This document shows, piece after piece, positions 1 to 9,304 of a DNA stretch of 18,177 nucleotides. The notes beneath the pieces are model-generated. The model saw only the letters and a list, made by a program, of their open reading frames with translations, did no database searches and was not told where the DNA came from. The DNA is from DASPXY01 sp038227745 (GTDB lineage: Bacteria; Planctomycetota; Planctomycetia; Gemmatales; Gemmataceae), in contig JBBRPS010000093.1 of NCBI GenBank assembly GCA_038227745.1, positions 1-18,177 of the forward strand. Direction: 5' to 3'. The stretch's first letter is position 1, and each line of letters begins with the position of its first letter. The translations under genes and the position numbers were made by a program.

Positions 1-24
1 CCCTCGCTGGCGCGTCGGGCTTGT
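1..24. repeat. Right arm of a dispersed palindromic repeat (truncated by window edge)
   Basis: These 24 bases (starting CCCTCGCTGGCGCGTCGGGC) are identical to the right arm of the complete palindrome at 14487-14510. The left arm would lie outside the window. Two identical copies 14.4 kb apart, both just upstream of or inside the 5' end of a gene, indicate a dispersed REP- or MITE-like element rather than a local hairpin. Whether the left arm exists here cannot be seen. Confidence 0.7.
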
Positions 25-46
25 GTGCGCTGCCGCGCAATCCTCC

Positions 47-80
47 GTACTCGGTACTCGAATCCCCCTTCCTCTATACT
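47..80 (+). promoter_or_regulatory. Weak candidate promoter with tandem 7-mer
   Basis: A TATACT hexamer at 75-80 resembles a sigma-70 -10 box and lies about 48 nt before the ATG at 128. No good -35 box is seen at the usual distance. Two exact tandem copies of GTACTCG occupy 47-53 and 54-60, just upstream, where an activator site or -35 region could sit. This is weak evidence. Confidence 0.25.
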
Positions 81-127
81 GACGGTGGGAGTCGGCAATC
101 GGCCCCCGACGAGGAGACGGAGGAGCG

Positions 128-1435
128 ATGCGTTTTGCACTTCTGGGCGATCACCCCGACGGACTGGACATGGCGCGGGCCCTGGTCGAGTCCGGGCGGC
201 ATCACCTCGTCGTCTACTCCGGACCGGCCGTCGGCGCCGAGTACCTGCGCCGCTGGGGCATCAACCCCGGCATGATCGGCGACATGGAGGAAGTGCTGGC
301 CGACCCCGTCATCGAGGCCGTCATCGTCGCGGGCAGCGCCGGCGACCGTCCCGCCCAGCTCCGCCGCGCCCTGCAATCGGAGCGGCACGTCCTCTGCGTC
401 CACCCCGCGGACCAGTCGCCGGACATCGGCTACGAAGCCGCCATGCTCCAGGGCGACACGGGGCAGTTCCTCTTCCCGCTGCTGCCCGAGGCGCTGCACC
501 CCGCGATCGGCCGCCTTGTTAGGCTCGCCCGCGCCGACGGCGGGCCGCGCCTGGTCGAGCTGGAGCGCTACACGGCGGAGGCGGTGCTGCTCGAGTACGA
601 CACCGCGGGCCACCGGCCGGCCGTGCCGGGCTGGGACGTGCTCCGCGCCCTCGGCGGCGAGGTCGCTGAGGTCGTCGCCTACGCCGCCCCGGAGGAGGTC
701 GTGCCGGAGGAACTGCTGCTGCTGGCGGGCCGCTTCGAGCGCGGCGGCCTGTTCCGGGCGGCGTTCATTCCCAACCACCCCGAGCCGCACTGGCGCCTCG
801 CCGTCCTCGGCCGCTACGAGCGGCTGGAACTGCTGTTCCCGCAGGGCTGGCCAGGGCCGGCGCGGCTGGTGCGCCGCGACTCATCGGGGGCCGTGCAGGA
901 AGAGGCGTGGGAGACGTGGAACCCGTGGCCGGCGCTGGTGGAGGTGTTCGAGGCGGCGCTGGACGGGCACCGGCCGGTGCGGGCCGCGCACCTGGCCGCG
1001 CTCCGCGAGCCGGCACTGGCCGGCCGCTCGGTGCGGGCGCAGGGCGGCGATGCGATCACCGCGCACGCGCCGGAGGCTGCGCGGGAGCCGGCGCTGGCTC
1101 TTGAGACCTGGCCGGTGACGTGGCAGGACGAGGTGCGCTCCCTGGAACTGGACGACGCGGCGCGGCGCAGCGTCGAGCGCCGCCGGGCCAGTACGCTGGA
1201 GTACCAGGAGGCGACCGAGGAGGCCGGCTTCAAGGGCACCATGACGCTCGTCGGCTGCACCCTGCTGTGGGGCAGCCTGGTCCTCCTGATCCTGTCGCGC
1301 TGGCTGCCGTGGCTGGGCTGGGGCATCCTGCCGATCTTCGCCGTGTTCCTGGCGCTGCAGCTGCTCCGCTGGCTGGTGCCGCCGAAACCGCCCCGCCCGG
1401 CGGCCCCGGGCGAATCCCCAGCCGCCGGGGAGTGA
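128..1435 (+). CDS. Gfo/Idh/MocA-like protein with C-terminal membrane anchor
   Basis: The 435-residue product begins like a Gfo/Idh/MocA oxidoreductase: a beta strand and helix (MRFALLGDHPDGLDMARAL), then around residues 55-95 the typical order 'DPVIEAVIVAG', helix, 'SERHVLCVHPA'. Two hallmarks are degraded. The N-terminal glycine loop is not GxGxxG, and the usual EKP with its catalytic lysine is replaced by VHP, so dehydrogenase activity is doubtful. Residues ~130-330 would correspond to the alpha/beta C-terminal domain. Two hydrophobic segments at about 372-392 and 395-415 suggest an inner-membrane anchor, followed by a Pro-rich tail. The ATG at 128 is preceded by a GGAGGAG run at 119-125. 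The kinase gene starts 34 nt after the stop, so the two are probably cotranscribed. A non-enzymatic nucleotide- or sugar-sensing role is possible but is inference. Confidence 0.75.
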   Translation: MRFALLGDHPDGLDMARALVESGRHHLVVYSGPAVGAEYLRRWGINPGMIGDMEEVLADPVIEAVIVAGSAGDRPAQLRRALQSERHVLCVHPADQSPDIGYEAAMLQGDTGQFLFPLLPEALHPAIGRLVRLARADGGPRLVELERYTAEAVLLEYDTAGHRPAVPGWDVLRALGGEVAEVVAYAAPEEVVPEELLLLAGRFERGGLFRAAFIPNHPEPHWRLAVLGRYERLELLFPQGWPGPARLVRRDSSGAVQEEAWETWNPWPALVEVFEAALDGHRPVRAAHLAALREPALAGRSVRAQGGDAITAHAPEAAREPALALETWPVTWQDEVRSLELDDAARRSVERRRASTLEYQEATEEAGFKGTMTLVGCTLLWGSLVLLILSRWLPWLGWGILPIFAVFLALQLLRWLVPPKPPRPAAPGESPAAGE

Positions 1436-1469
1436 AGTAGGACGCTTTGAAGAGGCAGGAGATCGTCCC

Positions 1470-4565
<3,096 letters not shown>

Positions 4566-4694
4566 GAGTCAGTCCGAGGAAGGGGTGTGGTTTCCGTCAG
4601 GGGAAACGGCACGGAGGTCGTTCCGTTGGCGCCCGGCGCTTCCCCGACAGGCTCTGAGCGGACCCGGCCCGAGGGGCGGTTCCCCCTGAATGGG
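4566..4694. other. Intergenic region with small hairpins
   Basis: No gene is seen between the kinase stop and the permease promoter region. Two short stem-loops are visible: GTTTCC/GGAAAC around 4590-4607 and ACGGA/TCCGT just after it. Neither is followed by a T tract, so a rho-independent terminator is not supported. Confidence 0.3.
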
Positions 4695-4731
4695 TTGGCA
4701 AAGGCGCGAGGAGTCTATTAAAAGAACTCCT
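4695..4731 (+). promoter_or_regulatory. Candidate promoter with inverted repeat over the -10 box
   Basis: TTGGCA (4695-4700) and TATTAA (4716-4721) form a sigma-70-like pair with a slightly short 15-nt spacer, about 46 nt before the permease ATG at 4768. The -10 box sits inside an inverted repeat, AGGAGT (4709-4714) and ACTCCT (4726-4731), which could be an operator. This placement also argues against an in-frame ATG at 4690 being the true start. Confidence 0.4.
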
Positions 4732-4767
4732 GCACGATCCGGAGAAACCCTGGCGGAGACGCGGCGC

Positions 4768-6591
4768 ATGAGTGGCCCCGAGAGCGAGAACCAGCCCGTG
4801 AAGGCACAGCTGGGTTTGATGGATGTGATCAGCATCATCATCGGCATCATCATCGGTTCGACGATCTTCACCACCCCGCCGGACATTTTCCAGGCGACGC
4901 CGGACGCCTGGGTGGCGCTGGGGCTCTGGGCCCTCGGTGGGGTGCTGGCGTTCATCGGCGCGCTCTGCTACGCCGAACTGGCCACCGCCTATCCCCGCCT
5001 CGGCGGGGATTACAACTACCTCACCCGCGCGTACGGGCCACTGCTCGGATACCTGTTCGGCTGGGCGCAGCTGGCCGTGGTCCAGACCTCGAGCATCGGC
5101 CTGATGGCGTACATCTTCGCCGACTACGCGAAGCGCTTCGCCGACGAAACCGGGCTGTGGCGACTTCTGCCTCTGGACGAGCAGCGCAACGAGGTGCCCT
5201 TCAATCTTTTCGGTCTGGAGTTGACCTCGCCGGTCATCTACGCCGCGGGGGCGGTCCTGCTGGTGACATTGCTAAACATGCTGGGCGTGGTGTTCGGCAA
5301 GCTCACCCAGAACCTGCTGAACGTCGTCAAGATCCTGGGCCTGCTGGCCATCGTCGTCGTCGGGTTCTTCTTCGCCTCCAGTCTCCCGCCCGAGAAAGAG
5401 GGGACGGTGTTCCGGGGCGAGGTGGTTTCCACGTCAACCGACAAGATCATTGTCCGCGATCCGCAGGCCAACGAGGAGAGGGCTTTCGTGGTTTCGCCCG
5501 AAAAGACCCGGGTCACGCTGGGGACGGCGGACAAGCGTGAGGTGAAGGACGAGAAGACGGGCCAGACCACGAACCGCAATAACCTGGTCACGCAACTGGA
5601 ACCGGGCCAGGTGGTCACGGTGTACTTGCCCCCGAACGCGGTGCCCACCACGCCGGCGCTCCAGGTGAAGACCCCCGCCCCGTTCGACGTCCTGGCGCTG
5701 CTGGCCGGGCCGATGGTCCTCATCATGCTGGCTTACGGTGGGTGGAACGACGCCGCCTTCGTGGCCGCCGAGGTGCAGAACCGCGGACGGAACATCCCGC
5801 TGGCGCTGCTTTGGGGGGTGGCCCTGGTCACCGGGATTTACCTCCTCGTCAATGGGGCCTACGTCTACAGTCTCGGCTTCGACCGGGCGGCAGCGGCCCA
5901 GAACGTGGCGGCGGACGTCCTCGCGATGCTGCCCGGCGAAGTCCGCGCCCATGCGGTGCCCGCCATCTGCGTGCTGGTGATGATCGCGGCGCTGGGGGCG
6001 GTGAACGGCCTGATCTTCACCAGCTCGCGCATCTACGCCACGCTCGGCTCCGACTACAGCCTCCTCGCCCCACTGGGGCGGTGGAACCGTAACCGGGGGA
6101 TCCCCTTCTGGTCGCTGCTAGTGTCGCTGCTGATTACGCTCGCCATGGTGATCACGTTCGGCACCCGGCAAGGGCGGGAGGCCCTGGATACGGTGTTCGA
6201 GGCGATCGGCGTGGGCAAGGGGGAGTTTTACGCCCCGGGGGGGTTCCTGCCGCTGCTCAAAGCCTCCGCGCCGGTGTTCTGGCTGTTCTTCCTGCTCACC
6301 GGGCTCTCCCTCTTCGTGCTGCGCATCAACGAGCCCCAGGTCGAGCGGCCGTTCCGCGTGCCCCTCTACCCGGTGGTGCCGCTGCTGTTCTGCGCCACCT
6401 GCGGAGCCATGTTGTACAGCAGCACTGTCCTGTTCGCCAAGCAGTTCGCCCTCGTCGGCGCCGGCCTCGTGCTGCTCGGCATCCCGTTCTACATCTTCTC
6501 GCGCCGGAGCAACACGGCCGCCGGCCTGCCCGACCCAGGCACTGCGACCGCCCCCGAACCCGGGCCATCTCCCCACGACATCCGCTTTTGA
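4768..6591 (+). CDS. APC-superfamily amino acid permease with inserted soluble domain
   Basis: The 607-residue product is an amino acid/polyamine/organocation transporter. It has about 12 hydrophobic segments, a TM1 with the broken-helix pattern IIIGIIIGSTIF, and the family motif around GGDYNYL (from residue 79). It probably carries amino acids across the inner membrane; the substrate is not determinable. The oddity is a hydrophilic insertion at about residues 207-301, between TM5 and TM6, which should face the periplasm. It is rich in short beta-like stretches (GEVVSTSTDKIIVRD, RAFVVSPEKTRVTLG, LEPGQVVTVYLPP), reminiscent of OB-like/DUF5666-type domains. Typical APC permeases have only a short loop here. 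The ATG at 4768 has GGAG (4755-4758) 9 nt upstream and follows a candidate promoter. An in-frame ATG at 4690 lacks a ribosome site. The methyltransferase gene starts 19 nt after the stop, suggesting one transcript. Confidence 0.9.
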   Translation: MSGPESENQPVKAQLGLMDVISIIIGIIIGSTIFTTPPDIFQATPDAWVALGLWALGGVLAFIGALCYAELATAYPRLGGDYNYLTRAYGPLLGYLFGWAQLAVVQTSSIGLMAYIFADYAKRFADETGLWRLLPLDEQRNEVPFNLFGLELTSPVIYAAGAVLLVTLLNMLGVVFGKLTQNLLNVVKILGLLAIVVVGFFFASSLPPEKEGTVFRGEVVSTSTDKIIVRDPQANEERAFVVSPEKTRVTLGTADKREVKDEKTGQTTNRNNLVTQLEPGQVVTVYLPPNAVPTTPALQVKTPAPFDVLALLAGPMVLIMLAYGGWNDAAFVAAEVQNRGRNIPLALLWGVALVTGIYLLVNGAYVYSLGFDRAAAAQNVAADVLAMLPGEVRAHAVPAICVLVMIAALGAVNGLIFTSSRIYATLGSDYSLLAPLGRWNRNRGIPFWSLLVSLLITLAMVITFGTRQGREALDTVFEAIGVGKGEFYAPGGFLPLLKASAPVFWLFFLLTGLSLFVLRINEPQVERPFRVPLYPVVPLLFCATCGAMLYSSTVLFAKQFALVGAGLVLLGIPFYIFSRRSNTAAGLPDPGTATAPEPGPSPHDIRF

Positions 6592-6610
6592 CCGCTCAGG
6601 AGACCCTGCG

Positions 6611-7201
6611 ATGCGACGCGCCTTGCTTCTCTTCGTAACGTCTACCGCCCTCTTCTTCGGCCTCTGTTCCGCCTGGCCGTCCGGGGCCCTCCGTGGCCAG
6701 GGCAAGCCGCCGCGCGAGCCCGACGTCATCTACGTCCCCACGCCGCAGGAGGTCGTGGACAAGATGCTTGAGATGGCCGACGTCCGTAAAGGCGAGGTTG
6801 TCTACGACCTCGGCTGCGGCGATGGCCGCATCCCGGTCACCGCCTCCAAGAAGTACGGCGTCAAGGCCTACGGTTGGGACATCAACCCCGTCCGCGTCAA
6901 GGAGTCGCTGGACAACGTCGAGCGGAATAACGTCAAGGGCCTGGTGACGATCAAGCTGGGCGACATCTTCGAGCTGGACCTGAGCAAGGCGGACGTGATC
7001 ACGCTGTACCTGCTGCCGCAGCTGAACGTCAAGCTGATCCCGCAGCTGGAGAAGCTCAAGCCGGGCTGCCGCATCGTCTCGCACGACTTCGACATGAAGG
7101 GCGTCAGGCCGAAGCGCGAGATCTCGTTCACGCCGAGCGGCGGCCGCGACCACCGCATCTACCTGTGGGTGACGCCGCTGGAGCGCGAGCGCGCGAATTA
7201 G
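6611..7201 (+). CDS. Exported class I SAM-dependent methyltransferase-like protein
   Basis: The 196-residue protein opens with a signal peptide: MRR, then a hydrophobic run LLLFVTSTALFFGLCSA to about residue 22. A class I methyltransferase core follows: YVPTPQEVVDKML, motif I DLGCGDGRI (from D66), an acidic residue at the end of strand 2 (WDIN, D90), and motif III-IV ADVITLYLL. The substrate is unknown. Export is odd because S-adenosylmethionine is cytoplasmic; the protein may be retained on the cytoplasmic side by an uncleaved signal anchor, or may act in a compartment unusual to planctomycetes, or may have lost activity. AGGAG lies about 10 nt before the ATG. The 19-nt gap to the permease stop suggests an operon, and a perfect 56-bp palindrome begins 13 nt after the stop. 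Confidence 0.88.
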   Translation: MRRALLLFVTSTALFFGLCSAWPSGALRGQGKPPREPDVIYVPTPQEVVDKMLEMADVRKGEVVYDLGCGDGRIPVTASKKYGVKAYGWDINPVRVKESLDNVERNNVKGLVTIKLGDIFELDLSKADVITLYLLPQLNVKLIPQLEKLKPGCRIVSHDFDMKGVRPKREISFTPSGGRDHRIYLWVTPLERERAN

Positions 7202-7214
7202 CCCCGCGTTACCC

Positions 7215-7270
7215 CCGTTTAGCCGCGAGCCTCGGGCGAGCGCGCTCGCCCGAGGCTCGCGGCTAAACGG
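7215..7270. repeat. Perfect 56-bp palindrome (dispersed repeat or terminator)
   Basis: Bases 7215-7242 (starting CCGTTTAGCCGCGAGCCTCG) are followed, with no spacer, by their exact reverse complement at 7243-7270. It starts 13 nt after the methyltransferase stop. RNA from it would form a 28-bp stem, minus a few bases for the loop, which could end transcription, but no T tract follows. Its perfect symmetry and GC content fit the dispersed palindromes seen elsewhere in the window, though the sequence differs. It marks the left edge of the - strand accessory block. Confidence 0.85.
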
Positions 7271-7297
7271 CGTGCCTTCGCCGTTGCGGGAGCAATA

Positions 7298-7315
7298 GGC
7301 CGTGCCGAAGCGGCC
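7298..7315 (-). terminator. Weak candidate stem-loop downstream of the - strand cassette
   Basis: GGCCG (7298-7302) pairs with CGGCC (7311-7315) around an 8-nt loop, 68 nt downstream of the stop of the last - strand gene. There is no clear T tract. Apart from this and the palindrome at 7215-7270, nothing was found in 7202-7382. Confidence 0.2.
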
Positions 7316-7382
7316 TGGAGCGACTCGAGGCAGAACCGAGAGTGCTTCTCAAAACCTCGGGCCTGGATGCACGGCATCGCCT

Positions 7383-7814
7383 TCACGAATGTTTGCGCCG
7401 TCTCTCCAAAGGGTCCATCGGCAAGTCGGGATCGACCTGGATGATGGAAATCTCGGCGTTTTCCACGACCGTATTGCCCATCTGGGTGTTCACCAGCGCC
7501 TCGAATTTCGACTCTTCGTCGGCAACCCGCTCATAGTGCAAAATCACATGAAAGCGTCTGTCGATCACCTTTCCTGAGGTCGAGCGATCCACCGCTTCCC
7601 AATCGAGATTCTGCTCCGCCTCCGCTTCCATCCGAAACGCACAGGCCAGGTTTTCCAGGGCAATGGCGATCGCGTGCTTCGGGTTTTGACCGTGATAAAC
7701 CTCGGTCCGACCGATTTGACCTTCCAGCGACGGCGTCACCTCACACACGTAACGGCCATTCGCCTGTGGAATGACAGTGATGGCAATGTTTCCGGAGTTC
7801 GCGGGTTGGGACAT
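7383..7814 (-). CDS. Hypothetical protein, possible HicB-like N-terminal fold
   Basis: The 143-residue protein is not recognised. Its N-terminal half runs strand-strand-helix (AITVIPQANGRYVCEVTPSL, then GQNPKHAIAIALENLACAF). This loosely resembles the order in HicB-like antitoxins, where a small sheet precedes an 'EA..NA..AI' helix; that is inference only. The C-terminal half has alternating hydrophobic strands (RRFHVILHYERV, ENAEISIIQVD) and ends in a basic tail ERRRKHS. It is the last gene of the - strand cassette that begins with the toxin/antitoxin-like pair. No clear ribosome site precedes the ATG at 7814, so translation may depend on the preceding reading frame. Base composition is less GC-rich than the housekeeping genes around it. 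Confidence 0.6.
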   Translation of the reverse strand: MSQPANSGNIAITVIPQANGRYVCEVTPSLEGQIGRTEVYHGQNPKHAIAIALENLACAFRMEAEAEQNLDWEAVDRSTSGKVIDRRFHVILHYERVADEESKFEALVNTQMGNTVVENAEISIIQVDPDLPMDPLERRRKHS

Positions 7815-7942
7815 GGCGTTGTTCTCGGTTGTTTACGGCTGAAACATTGGCTGGCGGCCGCCGCGTGGATGGCGTATTCGCGGTCCGCCAGATCGTCGTA
7901 CCTCAGGGCGGGGTAGCACGGCTGGAACATGGGGCCGTTCAT
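7736..7942 (-). CDS. Doubtful small ORF coupled to the HTH gene by ATGA
   Basis: This 68-codon frame starts at an ATG that overlaps the stop of the HTH gene as ATGA (7939-7942), a classic arrangement for translational coupling. It overlaps the first ~79 nt of the next gene in another frame, so only its first half, containing PALRYDDLADREYAIHAAAA, lies in otherwise empty sequence. The Pro/Thr-rich second half looks like out-of-frame reading of the next gene. It may be a short leader ORF, a decayed gene or chance. No family is recognised. Confidence 0.3.
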   Translation of the reverse strand: MNGPMFQPCYPALRYDDLADREYAIHAAAASQCFSRKQPRTTPCPNPRTPETLPSLSFHRRMAVTCVR

Positions 7943-8256
7943 CCGCTCTCCACCAATCTGAGTCCCAGCATGTGGGCCAATTGGTCCGCGGCCGCCAGGC
8001 GAAGATCTCCTTCTCCCGCCAGGAATCGCCTGAGGAGGATTTCGGGAATCCCCGCTTCCTTGGCCAACTGCTCAAGGGTTTTGCGGCTTTTCGTAATGGC
8101 TTGTTTCAGGGGCTCACTGAGGACCGAGGGCCTGCCGACGCGAAGGAGCGGCGGAAATTCCTCCTGGATTTTCTGGCGAAGTTCCCTATCGCGGGCCGCT
8201 TGTTCCGGCGTCAGTCGGACGGAGCGGTGAACGCGCTTGAGTTTTTTTTCCGCCAT
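7939..8256 (-). CDS. HTH (XRE-like) protein, probable antitoxin
   Basis: The 105-residue protein has a basic N-terminus (MAEKKLKRVHRSVRLTPEQ) followed by a helix-turn-helix segment at about residues 50-105 (TLEQLAKEAGIPEILLRRFL, then AAADQLAHMLGLRLV). This fits an XRE-type DNA-binding domain. It would bind its own promoter and neutralise the protein encoded just upstream in the transcript. The ATG lies one base after the stop of that gene (TAA-C-ATG), so the two are tightly coupled. Its stop overlaps the next ATG. A run of eight A residues spans codons 3-6 and could be a slippage site. The region near residue 1 was chosen as start because in-frame extension upstream would run through the toxin gene. 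Confidence 0.7.
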   Translation of the reverse strand: MAEKKLKRVHRSVRLTPEQAARDRELRQKIQEEFPPLLRVGRPSVLSEPLKQAITKSRKTLEQLAKEAGIPEILLRRFLAGEGDLRLAAADQLAHMLGLRLVESG

Positions 8257-8257
8257 G

Positions 8258-8542
8258 TTACTTCCTCTTCCTCTTTGATTTGGCCTTTGGCTCTGGGACT
8301 TCGTAAGCGGTGAGCACGCGAATGGTGTCCCGATCAATTTCATCGTAAACCACAATGATATAACGTCCGTCCAGGATATAACCCCATGCGGCCGGAAGAT
8401 CCGTGGAATTGCTCCGACCTTCGCTGGTGGGCTTCGCCAGAACGCTTTCGACATCCTCCACCGTCAAATCGTGTTCGGCAATATGCTCGATGTTTCCTTC
8501 AGGATCGTCTTCCTCATCCCAAAGGATTCTCGAGTATTTCAT
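8258..8542 (-). CDS. BrnT/DUF4258-like small protein, probable toxin
   Basis: The 94-residue protein has the pattern of BrnT-like or DUF4258-like RelE-fold proteins: ILWDEEDDPEGN, then IEHIAEHDLTVEDVESVL (compare 'WD..K..N..KHGV...EA..vf' of BrnT), then strands WGYILDGRYIIVVYDEID and TIRVLTAYEV. It ends in a Lys/Arg-rich tail KAKSKRKRK. Members of the fold are ribosome-dependent or free ribonucleases that block translation; ribonuclease activity here is inferred from the fold only. Gene order (toxin, then DNA-binding antitoxin) matches brnTA. The ATG at 8542 has a GGAGAGGGA ribosome site. The frame is open further upstream, to a TTG at 8680, but that part translates a palindromic repeat and is rejected. 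It could also be a non-toxic member of the family. Confidence 0.65.
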   Translation of the reverse strand: MKYSRILWDEEDDPEGNIEHIAEHDLTVEDVESVLAKPTSEGRSNSTDLPAAWGYILDGRYIIVVYDEIDRDTIRVLTAYEVPEPKAKSKRKRK

Positions 8543-8546
8543 TCCC

Positions 8547-8564
8547 TCTCCCCAGCGGGGGAGA
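8547..8564 (-). promoter_or_regulatory. Hairpin covering the toxin ribosome-binding site
   Basis: TCTCCCC (8547-8553) and GGGGAGA (8558-8564) form a 7-bp stem with a 4-nt loop. On the - strand the downstream arm is GGGGAGA followed by GGGAATG, so the Shine-Dalgarno sequence of the toxin gene lies in the stem. It could lower toxin translation. The sequence is also of the CCCTCTCCCC...GGGGAGAG type often seen as short genomic repeats, so the fit may be incidental. Confidence 0.35.
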
Positions 8565-8628
8565 AAGGGGACGCATCTCAAATAATACGAATCTGGAATC
8601 CGTATTATTTGAGATGCGTCCCCTTTCT
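8562..8628. repeat. 67-bp REP-like hairpin (28-bp perfect arms)
   Basis: Bases 8562-8589 (starting AGAAAGGGGACGCATCTCAA) and 8601-8628 are exact reverse complements around an 11-nt loop (8590-8600). The arm core GGGGACGCATCTCAAATAATACG is AT-rich at the centre, unlike anything else in the window. It resembles the 'AAAGGGGAC...' inverted repeats I associate with REP-type elements mobilised by IS200/Y1-family REP-associated tyrosine transposases; this link is from memory. No transposase is present here. It lies between the ATPase/TOPRIM pair and the toxin cassette, just upstream of the toxin start. The only -10-like AT-rich hexamers upstream of the toxin are inside it. Confidence 0.8.
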
Positions 8629-8704
8629 GCCCCAACCTTGCCCGCGCTCTCATCTGCTTTCGCTTCTTGTAGGCGGTCAATTTGTTAGTGCCTCTTACCC
8701 GACC

Positions 8705-9304
8705 TCATAGGGAAGCATCCAGGATGCGGCGGACACGGACGAAACTGGCCAGGTACTTGCTTAGCGTCGCCGGGTCGAGTTGGCCCAGCACCTCGAACGA
8801 CCGCTTACCCTTGGTGTACGCATTGCTGCACTTGCGTGTGGCGTGGGTCAGCGCGGTTTGGATGGCATCGCGGGCCCGCCCCTCCAGGTCGTGCAGCGCC
8901 GGCAGGGCCGATTCCTGCAGGTCGGCCCCGTAGTGCTCGGCCAAAGTTGCCCGGTCGGCGACAATCCATGTCTCCATGCAGGTGGTCATGAGCAGCACCT
9001 GCTCGTTTGTCGCGCCGTTCGGCCTGTCCCAGTGGTCTCGGGCTTGCAGATGCTCCCAGGTGGCTTCGATGTCGGCCATCGGATCCTCGCTGTCGATCCA
9101 GAGGGCCACGAAGTCGCCTGTCCGGGCAACGGCCAGGGCGGTCTTGAAGGCATCGAACGCCGCACCCCGCCCACCTTTCGCCACCAGTTTCGGCAGACGA
9201 CGCGTGTAACCGCACCGTTCGAGCAGTTTGCAGAAGCCCTCACGGCAGCGGATCTTGAGATCGCGTGAATCGCCCCCGTCCTCCAGGAAGATGGTACTGT
9301 TCAC
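8705..9304 (-). CDS. DUF4276-family TOPRIM-like protein, partner of the ATPase
   Basis: The 199-residue protein matches the DUF4276 pattern. An N-terminal strand ends in an acidic residue (IFLEDGGDS, E8). A second strand carries a DxxD cluster (VALWIDSEDP, D71 and D74). A conserved METW motif (110-113) leads into an LP-containing helix region. The tail SFEVLGQLDPATLSKYLASF is typical. The E...DxD-like spacing fits a TOPRIM-type metal site, as in the nuclease-like partners of OLD/PARIS ATPases; nuclease activity is inference. The chosen start is GTG at 9304, which overlaps the ATPase stop as GTGA, with GGGAGG about 9 nt upstream. An ATG at 9337 would overlap by 37 nt and add residues unlike the family. 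It is translated together with the ATPase and is likely its effector in a phage-defence or DNA-conflict system. Confidence 0.8.
   Translation of the reverse strand: MNSTIFLEDGGDSRDLKIRCREGFCKLLERCGYTRRLPKLVAKGGRGAAFDAFKTALAVARTGDFVALWIDSEDPMADIEATWEHLQARDHWDRPNGATNEQVLLMTTCMETWIVADRATLAEHYGADLQESALPALHDLEGRARDAIQTALTHATRKCSNAYTKGKRSFEVLGQLDPATLSKYLASFVRVRRILDASL

Noticed and set aside
4690..4767. ATG at 4690 as permease start
   Set aside because: No ribosome site, non-conserved-looking charged leader, and a promoter-like element lies within it.
8543..8680. Extension of the toxin-like gene to a TTG at 8680
   Set aside because: The added residues are a translation of the 8562-8628 palindrome; the ATG at 8542 has a ribosome site.
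7202..8704. CRISPR array or integron-like array suggested by repeated palindromes
   Set aside because: The palindromes differ in sequence and are not regularly spaced; no repeat-spacer pattern is present.
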